Below, in pieces: positions 1 through 6,952 of a stretch of DNA of 13,924 nt. How positions within the stretch are numbered: the first letter of the stretch is position 1; every line of letters starts with the position of its first letter. Where the stretch lies: assembly GCA_035480955.1 (NCBI GenBank), contig DATIHF010000055.1:1-13924 (forward strand), written 5' to 3'. Below the pieces are notes generated by a model. The model was not told the DNA's origin and ran no database searches. It was given only the letters and a program-made list of their open reading frames with translations. This DNA comes from DATIHF01 sp035480955 (lineage in GTDB: Bacteria; Patescibacteriota; Microgenomatia; Woykebacterales; RBG-16-39-9b). The position numbers and the translations under genes were made by a program.

Positions 1-1725
1 CAACCAATCAGATAGCTCTTCACGAAATTCTTTGTAGGCCATCATTTGTTTGGTACCTTCAAAGATTAGGTCAGAAATCTCACTAATGGTTTTTTCTTCG
101 GTGATAACTTTTAGTTCCAACTCGGAATCGGAATTTAACTGGTTAATTTTGGCGACTAGACCAGTTTCCAATGGTTTTTTGTTGTACTCGCTTCGATTGG
201 AGAGTCTGTCTTTAATCGAGGGGAAAAGTTCGTTTGGCTTGGGAGACCCTTTTTTTAGAGTAAAAGTTGCCACCAAGTTTTGATCAGAGGTGGGGAATTC
301 GGATTTCTCAACACTAAAACCTAGATGCCCAGCGGCAATTTCGAGATTCGTGATGAGAGTCCCAAGACTTAAGAAAGCCTGTCTTTTTGTAGGATCGGAG
401 ATTGGTAAAGCCCTTTCTGGATCAACAAAAACATGAATTTTATTACCCTCGATTTTAAATTTCCAAGGTTGAGTATTGTGGGTCGAGGGAGCCATGATCG
501 CGTAATTCAAAAGAAATTTAATCTGCTCTTCTTCTGAACCAGCGCTAGGAAATTCTTTTTCATCAGTGTCCCAAATCATGTAAGCTTCTTTTTTTACCTC
601 GGTTGAGAGATTTTTTATATAATCAACAAATTCTTGGGTTTCTTTAGCTCTCTTTTCTCCAGCTTCTTTCGAGTCAAAATTGGCCAGAAGAGCTTTATCA
701 TAAGAGATATGAGTTTTGCCGGTTTTGACTTCCTCACCCAAAGCAACTTTTCGTGCAACATAGGCAAGAGCTGGACCACTAGTGAAAGCTGAGGTTGCTG
801 GTTGTGGCCAAGAAACTAGAGTTTTCCCCACCTCCATAAGAGACTGCTGCATTCTTGGAGAAATATTTTCTGGGCCGACTATGTTTGTTGCCAATAAAAC
901 TCTTTCTTTGATTCCAAGCTCCATGGACTCCCCAAAATTAATATTTTTGGCGATTGTTTTGATATCCATTTCGGGCAGAGTGTTGAAAGGAGGAGCATTG
1001 GGGTTCAAATCGAAGCGATCCACGTCGATTATTACGTTGTCGCCGTTATCAGTTGCCATGATTACTGGTTTTTTAGCAGCTCGAGCGGCCAAACGAATGA
1101 AAATTTTCAACTTTAGGTTGTCCATCTCATCAATCAAAATGTCAGGTACCGGGTCACCTAAAATAAATTCCTCTAAATTCTCCTCATTCAATCCAGAGGG
1201 AAACAAAATTAAATTAGCATAGGGATTGAGCTCATAAATTTGTTTTGCCGCAATGAAAGTTTTATTTTCCCCGAGGTTTTTTAGCCCTGCCCTGATCCGA
1301 TTTAAATTTGAACCGTCAAGAATATCTGGATCAGCGATTTTCATGGTTTCGGCCCCACCAGTGTAGGCGAGAGCAAGAGCAATACTATTTCCAACACTTA
1401 GCCCACCAATTCCGATCACGGTTTTGCGAAATTTTTGCTGCTCTTCTGGGGTATTAATTTCTTTATTTCTGGCTGTTCTGAGATCGTAAAAATCATCATG
1501 GTCGAGAATTTTTAGCAAATGCTTTGACCAAGGATAAAATACCCACATTCCTGGTTTTATTTGACTAGAAATATTGGCGATTTTCCTAATGGAGCCAAGC
1601 TCCTCCGACATGTTTTGGTAATAATCAATTACCTCAACAGAAGCGTCTTTTTTTAGCGTTTCCAGCCCACGCGAGCCTTCTTCTAAAAATTGTGGTTTTG
1701 GTTCAGAGATGGTTTTTATACCCAT
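1..1725 (-). CDS. ThiF (E1-like)-nitroreductase fusion, Rv1355c-like, 3' end beyond window
   Basis: The minus strand is open from ATG 1725 to the window edge (575 codons, no stop), so the C-terminus is missing. Residues 1-95 are of unclear function. Residues ~98-340 form an E1/ThiF adenylating domain: glycine-rich GIGGLSVG at 105-112, acidic DPD at 132-134, SNLNR at 139-143, K155 and D199/D202 where E1 enzymes bind ATP and Mg. No CxxC zinc pair is visible. A WPQPATSAFTSGPALA segment near 296-311 recalls the Rv1355c family. From ~396 a nitroreductase domain begins with the FMN-family signature APSTHNTQPW (412-421), followed by ALPISDPTKRQAF and a helix LGTLITNLEIAAGHLG, as in Acg-type nitroreductases. 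Known for the families: ThiF proteins adenylate carboxylates and nitroreductases do flavin redox chemistry. The substrate is unknown. The start lies within the last codons of the upstream ligase gene (10-base overlap), implying co-translation; no Shine-Dalgarno site is seen. The fusion assignment is good, the pathway open. Confidence 0.85.
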   Translation of the reverse strand, partial: MGIKTISEPKPQFLEEGSRGLETLKKDASVEVIDYYQNMSEELGSIRKIANISSQIKPGMWVFYPWSKHLLKILDHDDFYDLRTARNKEINTPEEQQKFRKTVIGIGGLSVGNSIALALAYTGGAETMKIADPDILDGSNLNRIRAGLKNLGENKTFIAAKQIYELNPYANLILFPSGLNEENLEEFILGDPVPDILIDEMDNLKLKIFIRLAARAAKKPVIMATDNGDNVIIDVDRFDLNPNAPPFNTLPEMDIKTIAKNINFGESMELGIKERVLLATNIVGPENISPRMQQSLMEVGKTLVSWPQPATSAFTSGPALAYVARKVALGEEVKTGKTHISYDKALLANFDSKEAGEKRAKETQEFVDYIKNLSTEVKKEAYMIWDTDEKEFPSAGSEEEQIKFLLNYAIMAPSTHNTQPWKFKIEGNKIHVFVDPERALPISDPTKRQAFLSLGTLITNLEIAAGHLGFSVEKSEFPTSDQNLVATFTLKKGSPKPNELFPSIKDRLSNRSEYNKKPLETGLVAKINQLNSDSELELKVITEEKTISEISDLIFEGTKQMMAYKEFREELSDWL

Positions 1726-3212
1726 TTGTGTTTGGCTTTGATTTTAAATTGTTCATCACCAAAGGGGAAGGTCTTTATTTTTGGCGTCGCTTTTTTTGGT
1801 CCCAACTCTTTATGAAGTTTATTAAACTCCGAGTTCAGTTCTTTCAAATTTTTAATGAGTGACTCAAGGATTAGTTTTTCTGCCTTTTTATCGACCTCTA
1901 CACTTGGTTGGAGCTCAATATGAATTATTAATTTTTGATTGTGCCGTCGGTCGGTTTCGGTTTTCATTGTAAATTTTCCACTAACCAGATTATTCACACT
2001 AGAGTCTTCAAGCCCGGCTTTAATATGCTCAGGAAAGATACCTAGACCGTAAAAATTTACCATGAAATTGCTTCGACCAAACAAGTAAAGAAAGGGAAGC
2101 TGCCAATTAAATTCCTTGGCATCGTATTTGTTTAATTCTTTGACAACAGTTGTTCCCGTGCTTTCGATGGCGGATTGGACTTGGTTGTAGGATAAAATAT
2201 CCCCATTGTCGTGAATATTGTAGCGGATCAGCGGAATCCCCGAATCAGCAGTAAAAACTAATTCATTGCCGACCTTTTCAAAAAATTTTTGCGTGGGATC
2301 GTATTGTACCAATGTGGGTTGTCGATTATCACCAAAAAAATCTTTTACTTTGCCCTTTTTTATTAGAACTCTTCTCAAAAGTATTGATAGGGGAGTTTCC
2401 ATACCCATAATGGCGGCATCGGCGGTTCCATAAATATTAGTGGAAGATTTAAGAGGATTTGTAGAGCCAATTTTTTTCAAAATATAGTCTCGCCACTGTT
2501 CACTAAAACCTTCGGCGGCAAACATGAGTTTAAGATTCAGCTTTGACCAATCCAAACCATGGGAAGACCCAGAATCAATGATGTCTTTGACAAAAGGAGG
2601 GTAGCCAATAATCAAGACTTGATCAAAATCTTCATGCATTTGTTTGATCAGATTGATCAACAAATCTTTCTCCAACCCAGGCGTAATTACCAAAATAGGA
2701 TAGCCTTTTTTGGAAACCATCTCGGTTACCGAGGTCATGAAGGTCCCGGCAATCCAAGTACCCATACCAAAACTCACAACATAAAGAGTGGATTTTCGAT
2801 CCATGTCAAACATGTACTTGTAGAAAAGCTCGACAAACGCTGCTCCCTCAACCTCTTGAGACTCGCCTCTTGGCCACAAAAAAGGTTTTCCCGTTGAGCC
2901 AGAAGAGCTTGATAGCGTGTAGAGATTTTTTAAATCCCCATCCCAAGCCATAGACTTAAGCGGGTAAGCACGTAAATAGTTATCTTTTTCTACTAAAGGG
3001 AGCGTTTGAAAATCTTCGTAGGTTTTTATTTTCTCGGGATCAATCTTATTTTTTCTCAAAAAATCTTTGTAGGCGGGGATTTTTTGAGAAGCTTTCGCAA
3101 AAAGTTCAAGCACAAATTTCTGACCCCGACGTTGCCACTCTGCGGTGTCAATATTTTGGTAACTCTCGAGCGTTTTTTCTACACTAGAATCGAAAAAATC
3201 AGATTCTTTCAT
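1716..3212 (-). CDS. PaaK-like adenylate-forming ligase (phenylacetate-CoA ligase family)
   Basis: This 498-residue protein has the ANL-superfamily layout. It has an ATP-binding Ser/Gly/Thr loop SSSSGSTGKP (101-110), FAAEGFSEQWRDYI (231-244), IYGTADAAIMG (260-270) at the place of the usual YG-x-x-E motif, IRYNIHDNGDIL (329-340) before the hinge, and a C-terminal lysine-rich end FKIKAKHKWV resembling the catalytic-lysine tail of PaaK enzymes. The family activates a carboxylate as acyl-AMP and usually transfers it to CoA or another thiol; the substrate here is unknown. The motif glutamate that normally helps bind Mg-ATP appears to be replaced by the TADA sequence, so activity on ordinary substrates cannot be assumed. 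No signal peptide is seen, so it is presumably cytoplasmic. It is the first gene of a two-gene unit, with the ThiF-nitroreductase overlapping its stop. A -10-like TAAAAT ends 7 bases before the ATG, and no Shine-Dalgarno site is present. Confidence 0.85.
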   Translation of the reverse strand: MKESDFFDSSVEKTLESYQNIDTAEWQRRGQKFVLELFAKASQKIPAYKDFLRKNKIDPEKIKTYEDFQTLPLVEKDNYLRAYPLKSMAWDGDLKNLYTLSSSSGSTGKPFLWPRGESQEVEGAAFVELFYKYMFDMDRKSTLYVVSFGMGTWIAGTFMTSVTEMVSKKGYPILVITPGLEKDLLINLIKQMHEDFDQVLIIGYPPFVKDIIDSGSSHGLDWSKLNLKLMFAAEGFSEQWRDYILKKIGSTNPLKSSTNIYGTADAAIMGMETPLSILLRRVLIKKGKVKDFFGDNRQPTLVQYDPTQKFFEKVGNELVFTADSGIPLIRYNIHDNGDILSYNQVQSAIESTGTTVVKELNKYDAKEFNWQLPFLYLFGRSNFMVNFYGLGIFPEHIKAGLEDSSVNNLVSGKFTMKTETDRRHNQKLIIHIELQPSVEVDKKAEKLILESLIKNLKELNSEFNKLHKELGPKKATPKIKTFPFGDEQFKIKAKHKWV

Positions 3213-3219
3213 AAAGTTA

Positions 3220-3249
3220 ATTTTATCTTATACGGCTCTGTATTGTATA
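3220..3249 (-). promoter_or_regulatory. Putative promoter of the PaaK-like gene, leaderless type
   Basis: On the minus strand TATACA (3249-3244) and TAAAAT (3225-3220) are 18 bases apart. The -10 ends 7 bases before the ATG at 3212, so transcription would start at or next to the start codon. A second TATAAT lies farther out at 3258-3253. This is motif evidence only. Confidence 0.4.
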
Positions 3250-3251
3250 CT
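3223..3251 (+). promoter_or_regulatory. Putative divergent promoter of the SDR-like gene
   Basis: A weak TTATCT (3223-3228) and a good TATACT (3246-3251) are 17 bases apart and overlap the opposing promoter of the ligase gene. A further TATAAG lies at 3255-3260. The AT-rich 64-base gap must serve both directions, so the two transcripts may be co-controlled. The exact boxes are uncertain. Confidence 0.35.
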
Positions 3252-3276
3252 TATTATAAGTCCTTAGAAAAATTTG

Positions 3277-4821
3277 ATGAATTTAGACAACAAAAAAATA
3301 CTTGTTTTGGGCGGGACAGGCTTGATTGGTGAAGAAATAGTTTCAAGATTACCCAAAAACAATCAAATCACCATAGTTTCTCTTGGATCAACTGCCGATA
3401 AAGAGAGTTTTACCAAACTTTCCAAAGCTTTCCCTAATCTTAAACATATTACAGGCAATATTTTTTTGCCCACGAAATACAAAGATAAAACCTTCAATGA
3501 ATTGCTTGATGCAGACGCTTTTTTGGAAGAATATATCAATTTACTCTACATTAAGCCCAACCATAAAGAGCTTTTTCTGAACGAAGTCATAGTGCAAACC
3601 CAACCAGATGTAATAATTGACTCGATCAACTCAGCCACTGTATTGAGCTACACCAAAAATGTTTCCCTGATCAAAGATTATCTAAACGGAAAAATCGTCA
3701 AACTTGAAACTTTATTGGCGACTTTATCAATCCCCCGACTGATCAGCTATTTTGATTGTTTATATAAATCTTTGAAAGAAAATCCCAACGTGGAAATATT
3801 TCTGAAAATCGGAACCACGGGTACTGGGGGAATGGGCTTTAATATTCCCTACACTCATGGAGAAGAAAGACCCTCCCACCAACTTCTGGAAAAAGCAGCT
3901 ATTTCCGGCGCTTATACCAACCTATTATTCCTCCTTTCTGAAACTTTTGGGATGCCGTCTGTTAAAGAAGTCAAACCCGCAGCCCTAGTGGGCTATAAAA
4001 AAATTGATTATGACAATATTTTGCTGGGTAGAAATGGCTCAAATCTGAAAGTTTACGAATTTAATAAATCCAAAAGAATTAACCTTAAAGAGCTGCGCCG
4101 GCTCAATTTTGATGATTTGAAACTCAACGGTGTGCAAGAGGAATTCAAGGCGGTTTTTATCGATACCGGGGAAAACGGGCAATTTTCGCTCGAAGAATTC
4201 AGAACGATCGCCAACGAAAAACAAATGGGTTTTATCACAAAAGAAGAGATTGCGGATATTGTTTGGAAAGAACTAAAGGGCGAGGAAACCAACAAAAACA
4301 TGATCGCCAATTTCAAAAATAGCGTTTTGGGCCCAACTAAAAAAGCGCAAACTGTGAAAAGTGAAGCAATCAAAGAAATGGAAGAGCTGGTGGAAAAGAA
4401 AAAAACACCCAGTTTAGCTTTTGAAGTGCTCGGGCCACCCAGACTTTCAAAATTGATTTTCGAGGCTTATTTGATCAAAGATAAAACTGACTTCGATACT
4501 GAGAAATTTGCTAACCTTAGTTTTGTAGAAAGTCTGGATCCAGACAAAATTTCCCTAATTATCTCAACTGGAATTCCAATTTACCTGCCAGATGGTACGT
4601 TGATCGTTGGAAGAAAACCTCCCGTGCCTTCGTATGATAACGAGATAACTGAAGAAAATATTGAAAACTGGTCCTACCACGGCTGGGTTGACCTGCGCGA
4701 GAAAAATTTGGACCACTGGAAAGAAAGAATCGAGAAAATTAAACAAGAAAAAGGTAGTTTGGAAATTGGCGACATAGTCGCTTGGATTTTCGAGCACGAA
4801 GATAAAGGCTTCCGCGAGTAA
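3277..4821 (+). CDS. Large Rossmann-fold SDR/epimerase-like protein of unknown substrate
   Basis: This 514-residue protein opens with a clear NAD(P)-binding Rossmann motif: strand KKILVLGGTGLIGEEIV with GGTGLIG at 12-18, followed by a second strand ending in Ser/Leu/Gly. Residues up to ~240 look like an extended SDR core (DVIIDSINSAT at 111-121, IGTTGTGGMGFNIPYTHGEE at 178-197). A canonical YxxxK is not at the expected place after that last strand, so catalysis may differ from normal SDRs. Residues ~285-400 (IDTGENGQFSLEEF, then AFEVLGPPRLSKLIFEAYL) form a C-terminal region that I recall from long uncharacterised SDR-like proteins; this is recall, not a search. The ATG at 3277 is preferred over the in-frame TTG three bases earlier. 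No strong Shine-Dalgarno site is present. It is divergent from the ligase/ThiF genes, which suggests a shared pathway. Confidence 0.75.
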   Translation: MNLDNKKILVLGGTGLIGEEIVSRLPKNNQITIVSLGSTADKESFTKLSKAFPNLKHITGNIFLPTKYKDKTFNELLDADAFLEEYINLLYIKPNHKELFLNEVIVQTQPDVIIDSINSATVLSYTKNVSLIKDYLNGKIVKLETLLATLSIPRLISYFDCLYKSLKENPNVEIFLKIGTTGTGGMGFNIPYTHGEERPSHQLLEKAAISGAYTNLLFLLSETFGMPSVKEVKPAALVGYKKIDYDNILLGRNGSNLKVYEFNKSKRINLKELRRLNFDDLKLNGVQEEFKAVFIDTGENGQFSLEEFRTIANEKQMGFITKEEIADIVWKELKGEETNKNMIANFKNSVLGPTKKAQTVKSEAIKEMEELVEKKKTPSLAFEVLGPPRLSKLIFEAYLIKDKTDFDTEKFANLSFVESLDPDKISLIISTGIPIYLPDGTLIVGRKPPVPSYDNEITEENIENWSYHGWVDLREKNLDHWKERIEKIKQEKGSLEIGDIVAWIFEHEDKGFRE

Positions 4822-4838
4822 CTTACAACCTATAGTAT

Positions 4839-4867
4839 TTGACTTTTCCCTTCAAATCTGTTAAAAT
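4839..4867 (+). promoter_or_regulatory. Strong sigma70-type promoter before the orphan gene
   Basis: TTGACT (4839-4844) and TAAAAT (4862-4867) are separated by 17 bases, with an extended -10 TG at 4859-4860. It is the best promoter match in the window. Transcription would start near 4874, leaving a ~25-base leader that carries GGAGGT. Confidence 0.75.
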
Positions 4868-4889
4868 TACACCATAAAACTGTTGTACT

Positions 4890-4895
4890 GGAGGT
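4890..4895 (+). promoter_or_regulatory. Shine-Dalgarno site GGAGGT deciding a GTG start
   Basis: GGAGGT ends 3 bases before GTG 4899. The spacing is a little short, but no other start in the frame competes. Most genes in this window lack such a site. Confidence 0.7.
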
Positions 4896-4898
4896 ACA

Positions 4899-5204
4899 GT
4901 GAGCCGAACTATTCGTGTGGGTGTTCTCAGGACGGATCTCACGATCCAAAGCCAGGAGCAGTGGTGTCATTTGTTCCCAGACGACGACCTCGTGTTCGTC
5001 CCCATCTTCCCCAAGTCGCCAGACGATTTGGTGGAGATGAAGGACAGTAAGCAGCTGGACTACATCCACTTGCGACCCATGACACTCGTTGACAAGGTGC
5101 TTGAGGAGAAGACACTTCCCTTGGTTATGCCGTGGGAAAACGGTCAACTGATGCAACTGATTGCGACACACCTCAGTGTCGAGCGATTCGATCCAAAGAG
5201 CTGA
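4899..5204 (+). CDS. Orphan 101-residue protein, unrecognised
   Basis: I do not recognise this protein. It starts at GTG behind GGAGGT and a near-consensus promoter, and ends in TGA with a hairpin spanning the stop. The sequence is soluble-looking, with no signal peptide or membrane segment: a predicted strand TIRVGVLRTD, an acidic PDDD turn, strand LVFVPIF, a PDDLVEMKDSK helix, strand DYIHLRP, an amphipathic TLVDKVLEEK helix and LPLVMPW. This alternates like a small alpha/beta fold. The single cysteine is in QWCHLF. By hand count, 4921-5160 is about 53% GC, against about 38% in two sampled lines of the preceding gene, so it may be foreign or highly expressed. A longer antisense frame (5393-4830) has no comparable signals and starts inside the next gene. 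The existence of the gene is likely; its function is unknown. Confidence 0.65.
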   Translation: MSRTIRVGVLRTDLTIQSQEQWCHLFPDDDLVFVPIFPKSPDDLVEMKDSKQLDYIHLRPMTLVDKVLEEKTLPLVMPWENGQLMQLIATHLSVERFDPKS

Positions 5205-5217
5205 ATCGCCGGTTTTT
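5183..5217 (+). terminator. Probable intrinsic terminator spanning the orphan gene's stop codon
   Basis: GCGATTC (5183-5189) pairs perfectly with GAATCGC (5203-5209) over a 13-base loop, and five T follow at 5213-5217 after CGG. The TGA stop lies in the loop/3' arm. The stem is short, so strength is uncertain. Confidence 0.5.
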
Positions 5218-5285
5218 AAGCTGTGGCCTGGAAACCACAGTGGAGTTCCCCGCAATGAACTTCTTTCCACCTTTTTCCTTGAAAA

Positions 5286-5315
5286 TTGATCCCAAAAAGA
5301 GTATATTGCTATATT
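5286..5315 (+). promoter_or_regulatory. Putative promoter of the polyprenyl synthase gene, leaderless type
   Basis: TTGATC (5286-5291) and TATATT (5310-5315) are 18 bases apart. The -10 ends 7 bases before ATG 5323. No Shine-Dalgarno site lies between. Confidence 0.45.
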
Positions 5316-5322
5316 AGTTGCT

Positions 5323-6456
5323 ATGAAAGAACTTCCAATTTTATCCCCTTTTGTCTCTGGTTTTGAAAAAGATTTCCGCAATGAGCATTTCACTGCCGAG
5401 GACTATTTAGCTTGGTTTAAAAAAGCTTTTGACAAACAGCTTCTTTCCTATTTATCGGAGAAAAGAGCCGAGGCAGTGGAGATCAATCCAGAAACCGCTG
5501 TTTTGGTGGATGAGCTAATCCGCTACTCCAACTCGGGTGGGAAAAGAGTCCGGCCCGCTTTTGTCTATTCTGGTTATGTCGCCAGCGGCGGCAAAGCCAA
5601 GGAAGCTGTGCTTTATGCTAGTTTGTCAGTGGAACTTTTGCACATTTTTGCCCTGATTCACGATGACATCATTGATAATTCCGACCTGCGACGCGGCGAG
5701 CCCACTACCCACAAAGAATTTGAAACTATCCACCAAAAGAAAAAGTTAAAAGGTAAAAAGGAGAGCTTTGGACTCTCTAGTGCAATTTTGGCCGGAGACC
5801 TCGCTCTTAGTTTCGCGGAGGAGATCCTCACCAGTGCCCCTTTCCCACAAGAGCGCATCAGGAGAGCCCGTTACTTCTTTGATCAGATGAAAGTTCAGGT
5901 TACTTATGGCCAATATCTTGATGTTCTAGCAGGTTACAAAAAAAATCTGACTGAGGATGAGGTATTACAAATTTTGGAGTACAAGACTGCCAAATACACG
6001 GTTGAAAGGCCCTTGCATATCGGCGCTATGCTCGCCGGAGCCGACTATAAAGACATTGAGACTTTCAGTCGTTACGGGATTCCTTTTGGCCAAGCTTTTC
6101 AGATGCAAGATGATCTCGTGGGGACTTTTGGCAGTGAACATGTCATCGGTAAACCAGTTGACTCTGATATCAAAGAGGGCAAAAAAACGCTACTTCTCGT
6201 TAAAACTTACGAGAGAGCGAGCGCAGCGGAGAGAAAACTTCTTAATAGTGTGGTAGGGAACCAAAAGGCAACTAAAACAGAAATCGCCAAAGTACGCGCG
6301 ATCATGAAAAGAACCGGTGCTTATGATTATTGTGCAAGACTAGCCCAACAGCTTTTGCTTCAATCCCGAGATGCATTGGTTAACGCCAAACTCTCGCCCG
6401 AAGGCAAGGATTTTTTGCTCTCGGCTATTGATTACCTTTCGGACCGCCCACTCTAG
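5323..6456 (+). CDS. Polyprenyl (short-chain isoprenyl) diphosphate synthase
   Basis: This 377-residue trans-isoprenyl diphosphate synthase would condense isopentenyl diphosphate onto an allylic diphosphate. Visible motifs are GGKRVRP (72-78), the first aspartate-rich motif DDIID (114-118) followed by RR at 123-124, KTAKYT (221-226), the second region QMQDDLVGTFG (260-270), and GKPVDSDIKEGKKT (276-289). The second motif ends in G rather than D, which also occurs in actinobacterial-type geranylgeranyl synthases. An aromatic F109 five residues before DDIID hints at a C15-C20 product, an inference only. The N-terminal ~40 residues and a lysine-rich insert near 138-147 make it longer than the usual ~300-330. 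The product could feed lipid-carrier or quinone-like pathways; no partner gene is in view. It ends TAG TAG TAA, and its last 32 bases overlap the convergent tsaE. Confidence 0.92.
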   Translation: MKELPILSPFVSGFEKDFRNEHFTAEDYLAWFKKAFDKQLLSYLSEKRAEAVEINPETAVLVDELIRYSNSGGKRVRPAFVYSGYVASGGKAKEAVLYASLSVELLHIFALIHDDIIDNSDLRRGEPTTHKEFETIHQKKKLKGKKESFGLSSAILAGDLALSFAEEILTSAPFPQERIRRARYFFDQMKVQVTYGQYLDVLAGYKKNLTEDEVLQILEYKTAKYTVERPLHIGAMLAGADYKDIETFSRYGIPFGQAFQMQDDLVGTFGSEHVIGKPVDSDIKEGKKTLLLVKTYERASAAERKLLNSVVGNQKATKTEIAKVRAIMKRTGAYDYCARLAQQLLLQSRDALVNAKLSPEGKDFLLSAIDYLSDRPL

Positions 6457-6865
6457 TAGTAATTTCCCGTTCATTTTCACCCTTTTTTTCAAACCTCACC
6501 CAAACCGTCTCAGTTGGCAGTAGCTCTTTGGCAATTTCGGGCCACTCGATCAAAACTAAAGAATCCGCTCTTTCCAAAACTTCAGAGAGACCGGTTGATC
6601 TCACATCTTGTAGACTTTCACAACGATAAAGATCAAAGTGTTCTAGATTTTTGAACCGCGAATCGCTCAATTTATAACTGCGCCAAAAAACAAAAGTCGG
6701 CGATAGTGCCCTTCGCTTCAAACCAAGCGAGGCGGCCACTCCTTGGGTAAAAGTGGTTTTCCCACTGCCGAGTTCGCCGGAGAGAGCTACCACGGTTGGT
6801 TTTTGGAGATTTGAAACAAACTCTTTAGCAAAATTTTGCGTCTCAACAGAAGATTTGGTTGTCAT
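6425..6865 (-). CDS. tsaE: tRNA threonylcarbamoyladenosine biosynthesis ATPase TsaE
   Basis: This 146-residue P-loop protein of normal TsaE length acts with TsaB/TsaD to make the t6A modification at position 37 of ANN-decoding tRNAs. Walker A is SGELGSGKTTFTQG (29-42), with SPTFVFWRSYK (55-65), the HFDLYR motif (77-82) and LIEWPE (105-110), the family's conserved switch and Walker B-like regions. It is cytoplasmic. The start ATG at 6865 has no Shine-Dalgarno site but lies 9 bases after an extended -10 box. The 3' end overlaps the convergent polyprenyl synthase by 32 bases. No tsaB or tsaD is present in this window. Confidence 0.93.
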   Translation of the reverse strand: MTTKSSVETQNFAKEFVSNLQKPTVVALSGELGSGKTTFTQGVAASLGLKRRALSPTFVFWRSYKLSDSRFKNLEHFDLYRCESLQDVRSTGLSEVLERADSLVLIEWPEIAKELLPTETVWVRFEKKGENEREITTRVGGPKGNQ

Positions 6866-6874
6866 ACAAGTGCT

Positions 6875-6883
6875 ATTTTAGCA
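6875..6883 (-). promoter_or_regulatory. Extended -10 promoter of tsaE, leaderless type
   Basis: On the minus strand TGC-TAAAAT (6883-6875) is an extended -10 that ends 9 bases before the tsaE ATG, so the transcript would begin within about two bases of the start codon. No clear -35 is seen. Confidence 0.5.
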
Positions 6884-6901
6884 GAAAAAATTGATCGTCG
6901 G

Positions 6902-6910
6902 TGATATACT
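6902..6910 (+). promoter_or_regulatory. Extended -10 promoter of the lipoprotein gene
   Basis: TGA-TATACT (6902-6910) is an extended -10 without a convincing -35. It is back to back with the tsaE promoter. Transcription near 6917 would give a ~36-base leader carrying two purine-rich sites. Confidence 0.5.
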
Positions 6911-6938
6911 TGTGCTAGTTTTCGGAGGAGATTCTCGA

Positions 6939-6945
6939 AGGAGGG
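6939..6945 (+). promoter_or_regulatory. Strong Shine-Dalgarno site AGGAGGG
   Basis: AGGAGGG is 7 bases before ATG 6953. A second GGAGGAG lies upstream at 6924-6930 and could fold against CTCGAA (6934-6939). The near-site fixes the start. Confidence 0.75.
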
Positions 6946-6952
6946 AATCGTA

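Noticed and set aside
782..1222. A 146-codon plus-strand open frame
   Set aside because: It is antisense to the ThiF domain, whose motifs read continuously on the minus strand.
4171..4206. EF-hand-like DTGENGQFSLEEF in the SDR-like protein
   Set aside because: Position 3 of the loop is Gly and there is no paired second hand. I recall similar sequence in homologues as part of a larger domain, so chance likeness is more probable.
5221..5243. Hairpin CTGTGG/CCACAG as terminator of the orphan gene
   Set aside because: No T run follows it directly. The hairpin at 5183-5209 with T5 fits better.
4830..5393. A 187-codon minus-strand open frame covering the orphan gene
   Set aside because: It starts inside the polyprenyl synthase gene and lacks promoter and Shine-Dalgarno signals. 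Its protein has no recognisable fold, and the plus-strand gene has promoter, ribosome site and terminator.
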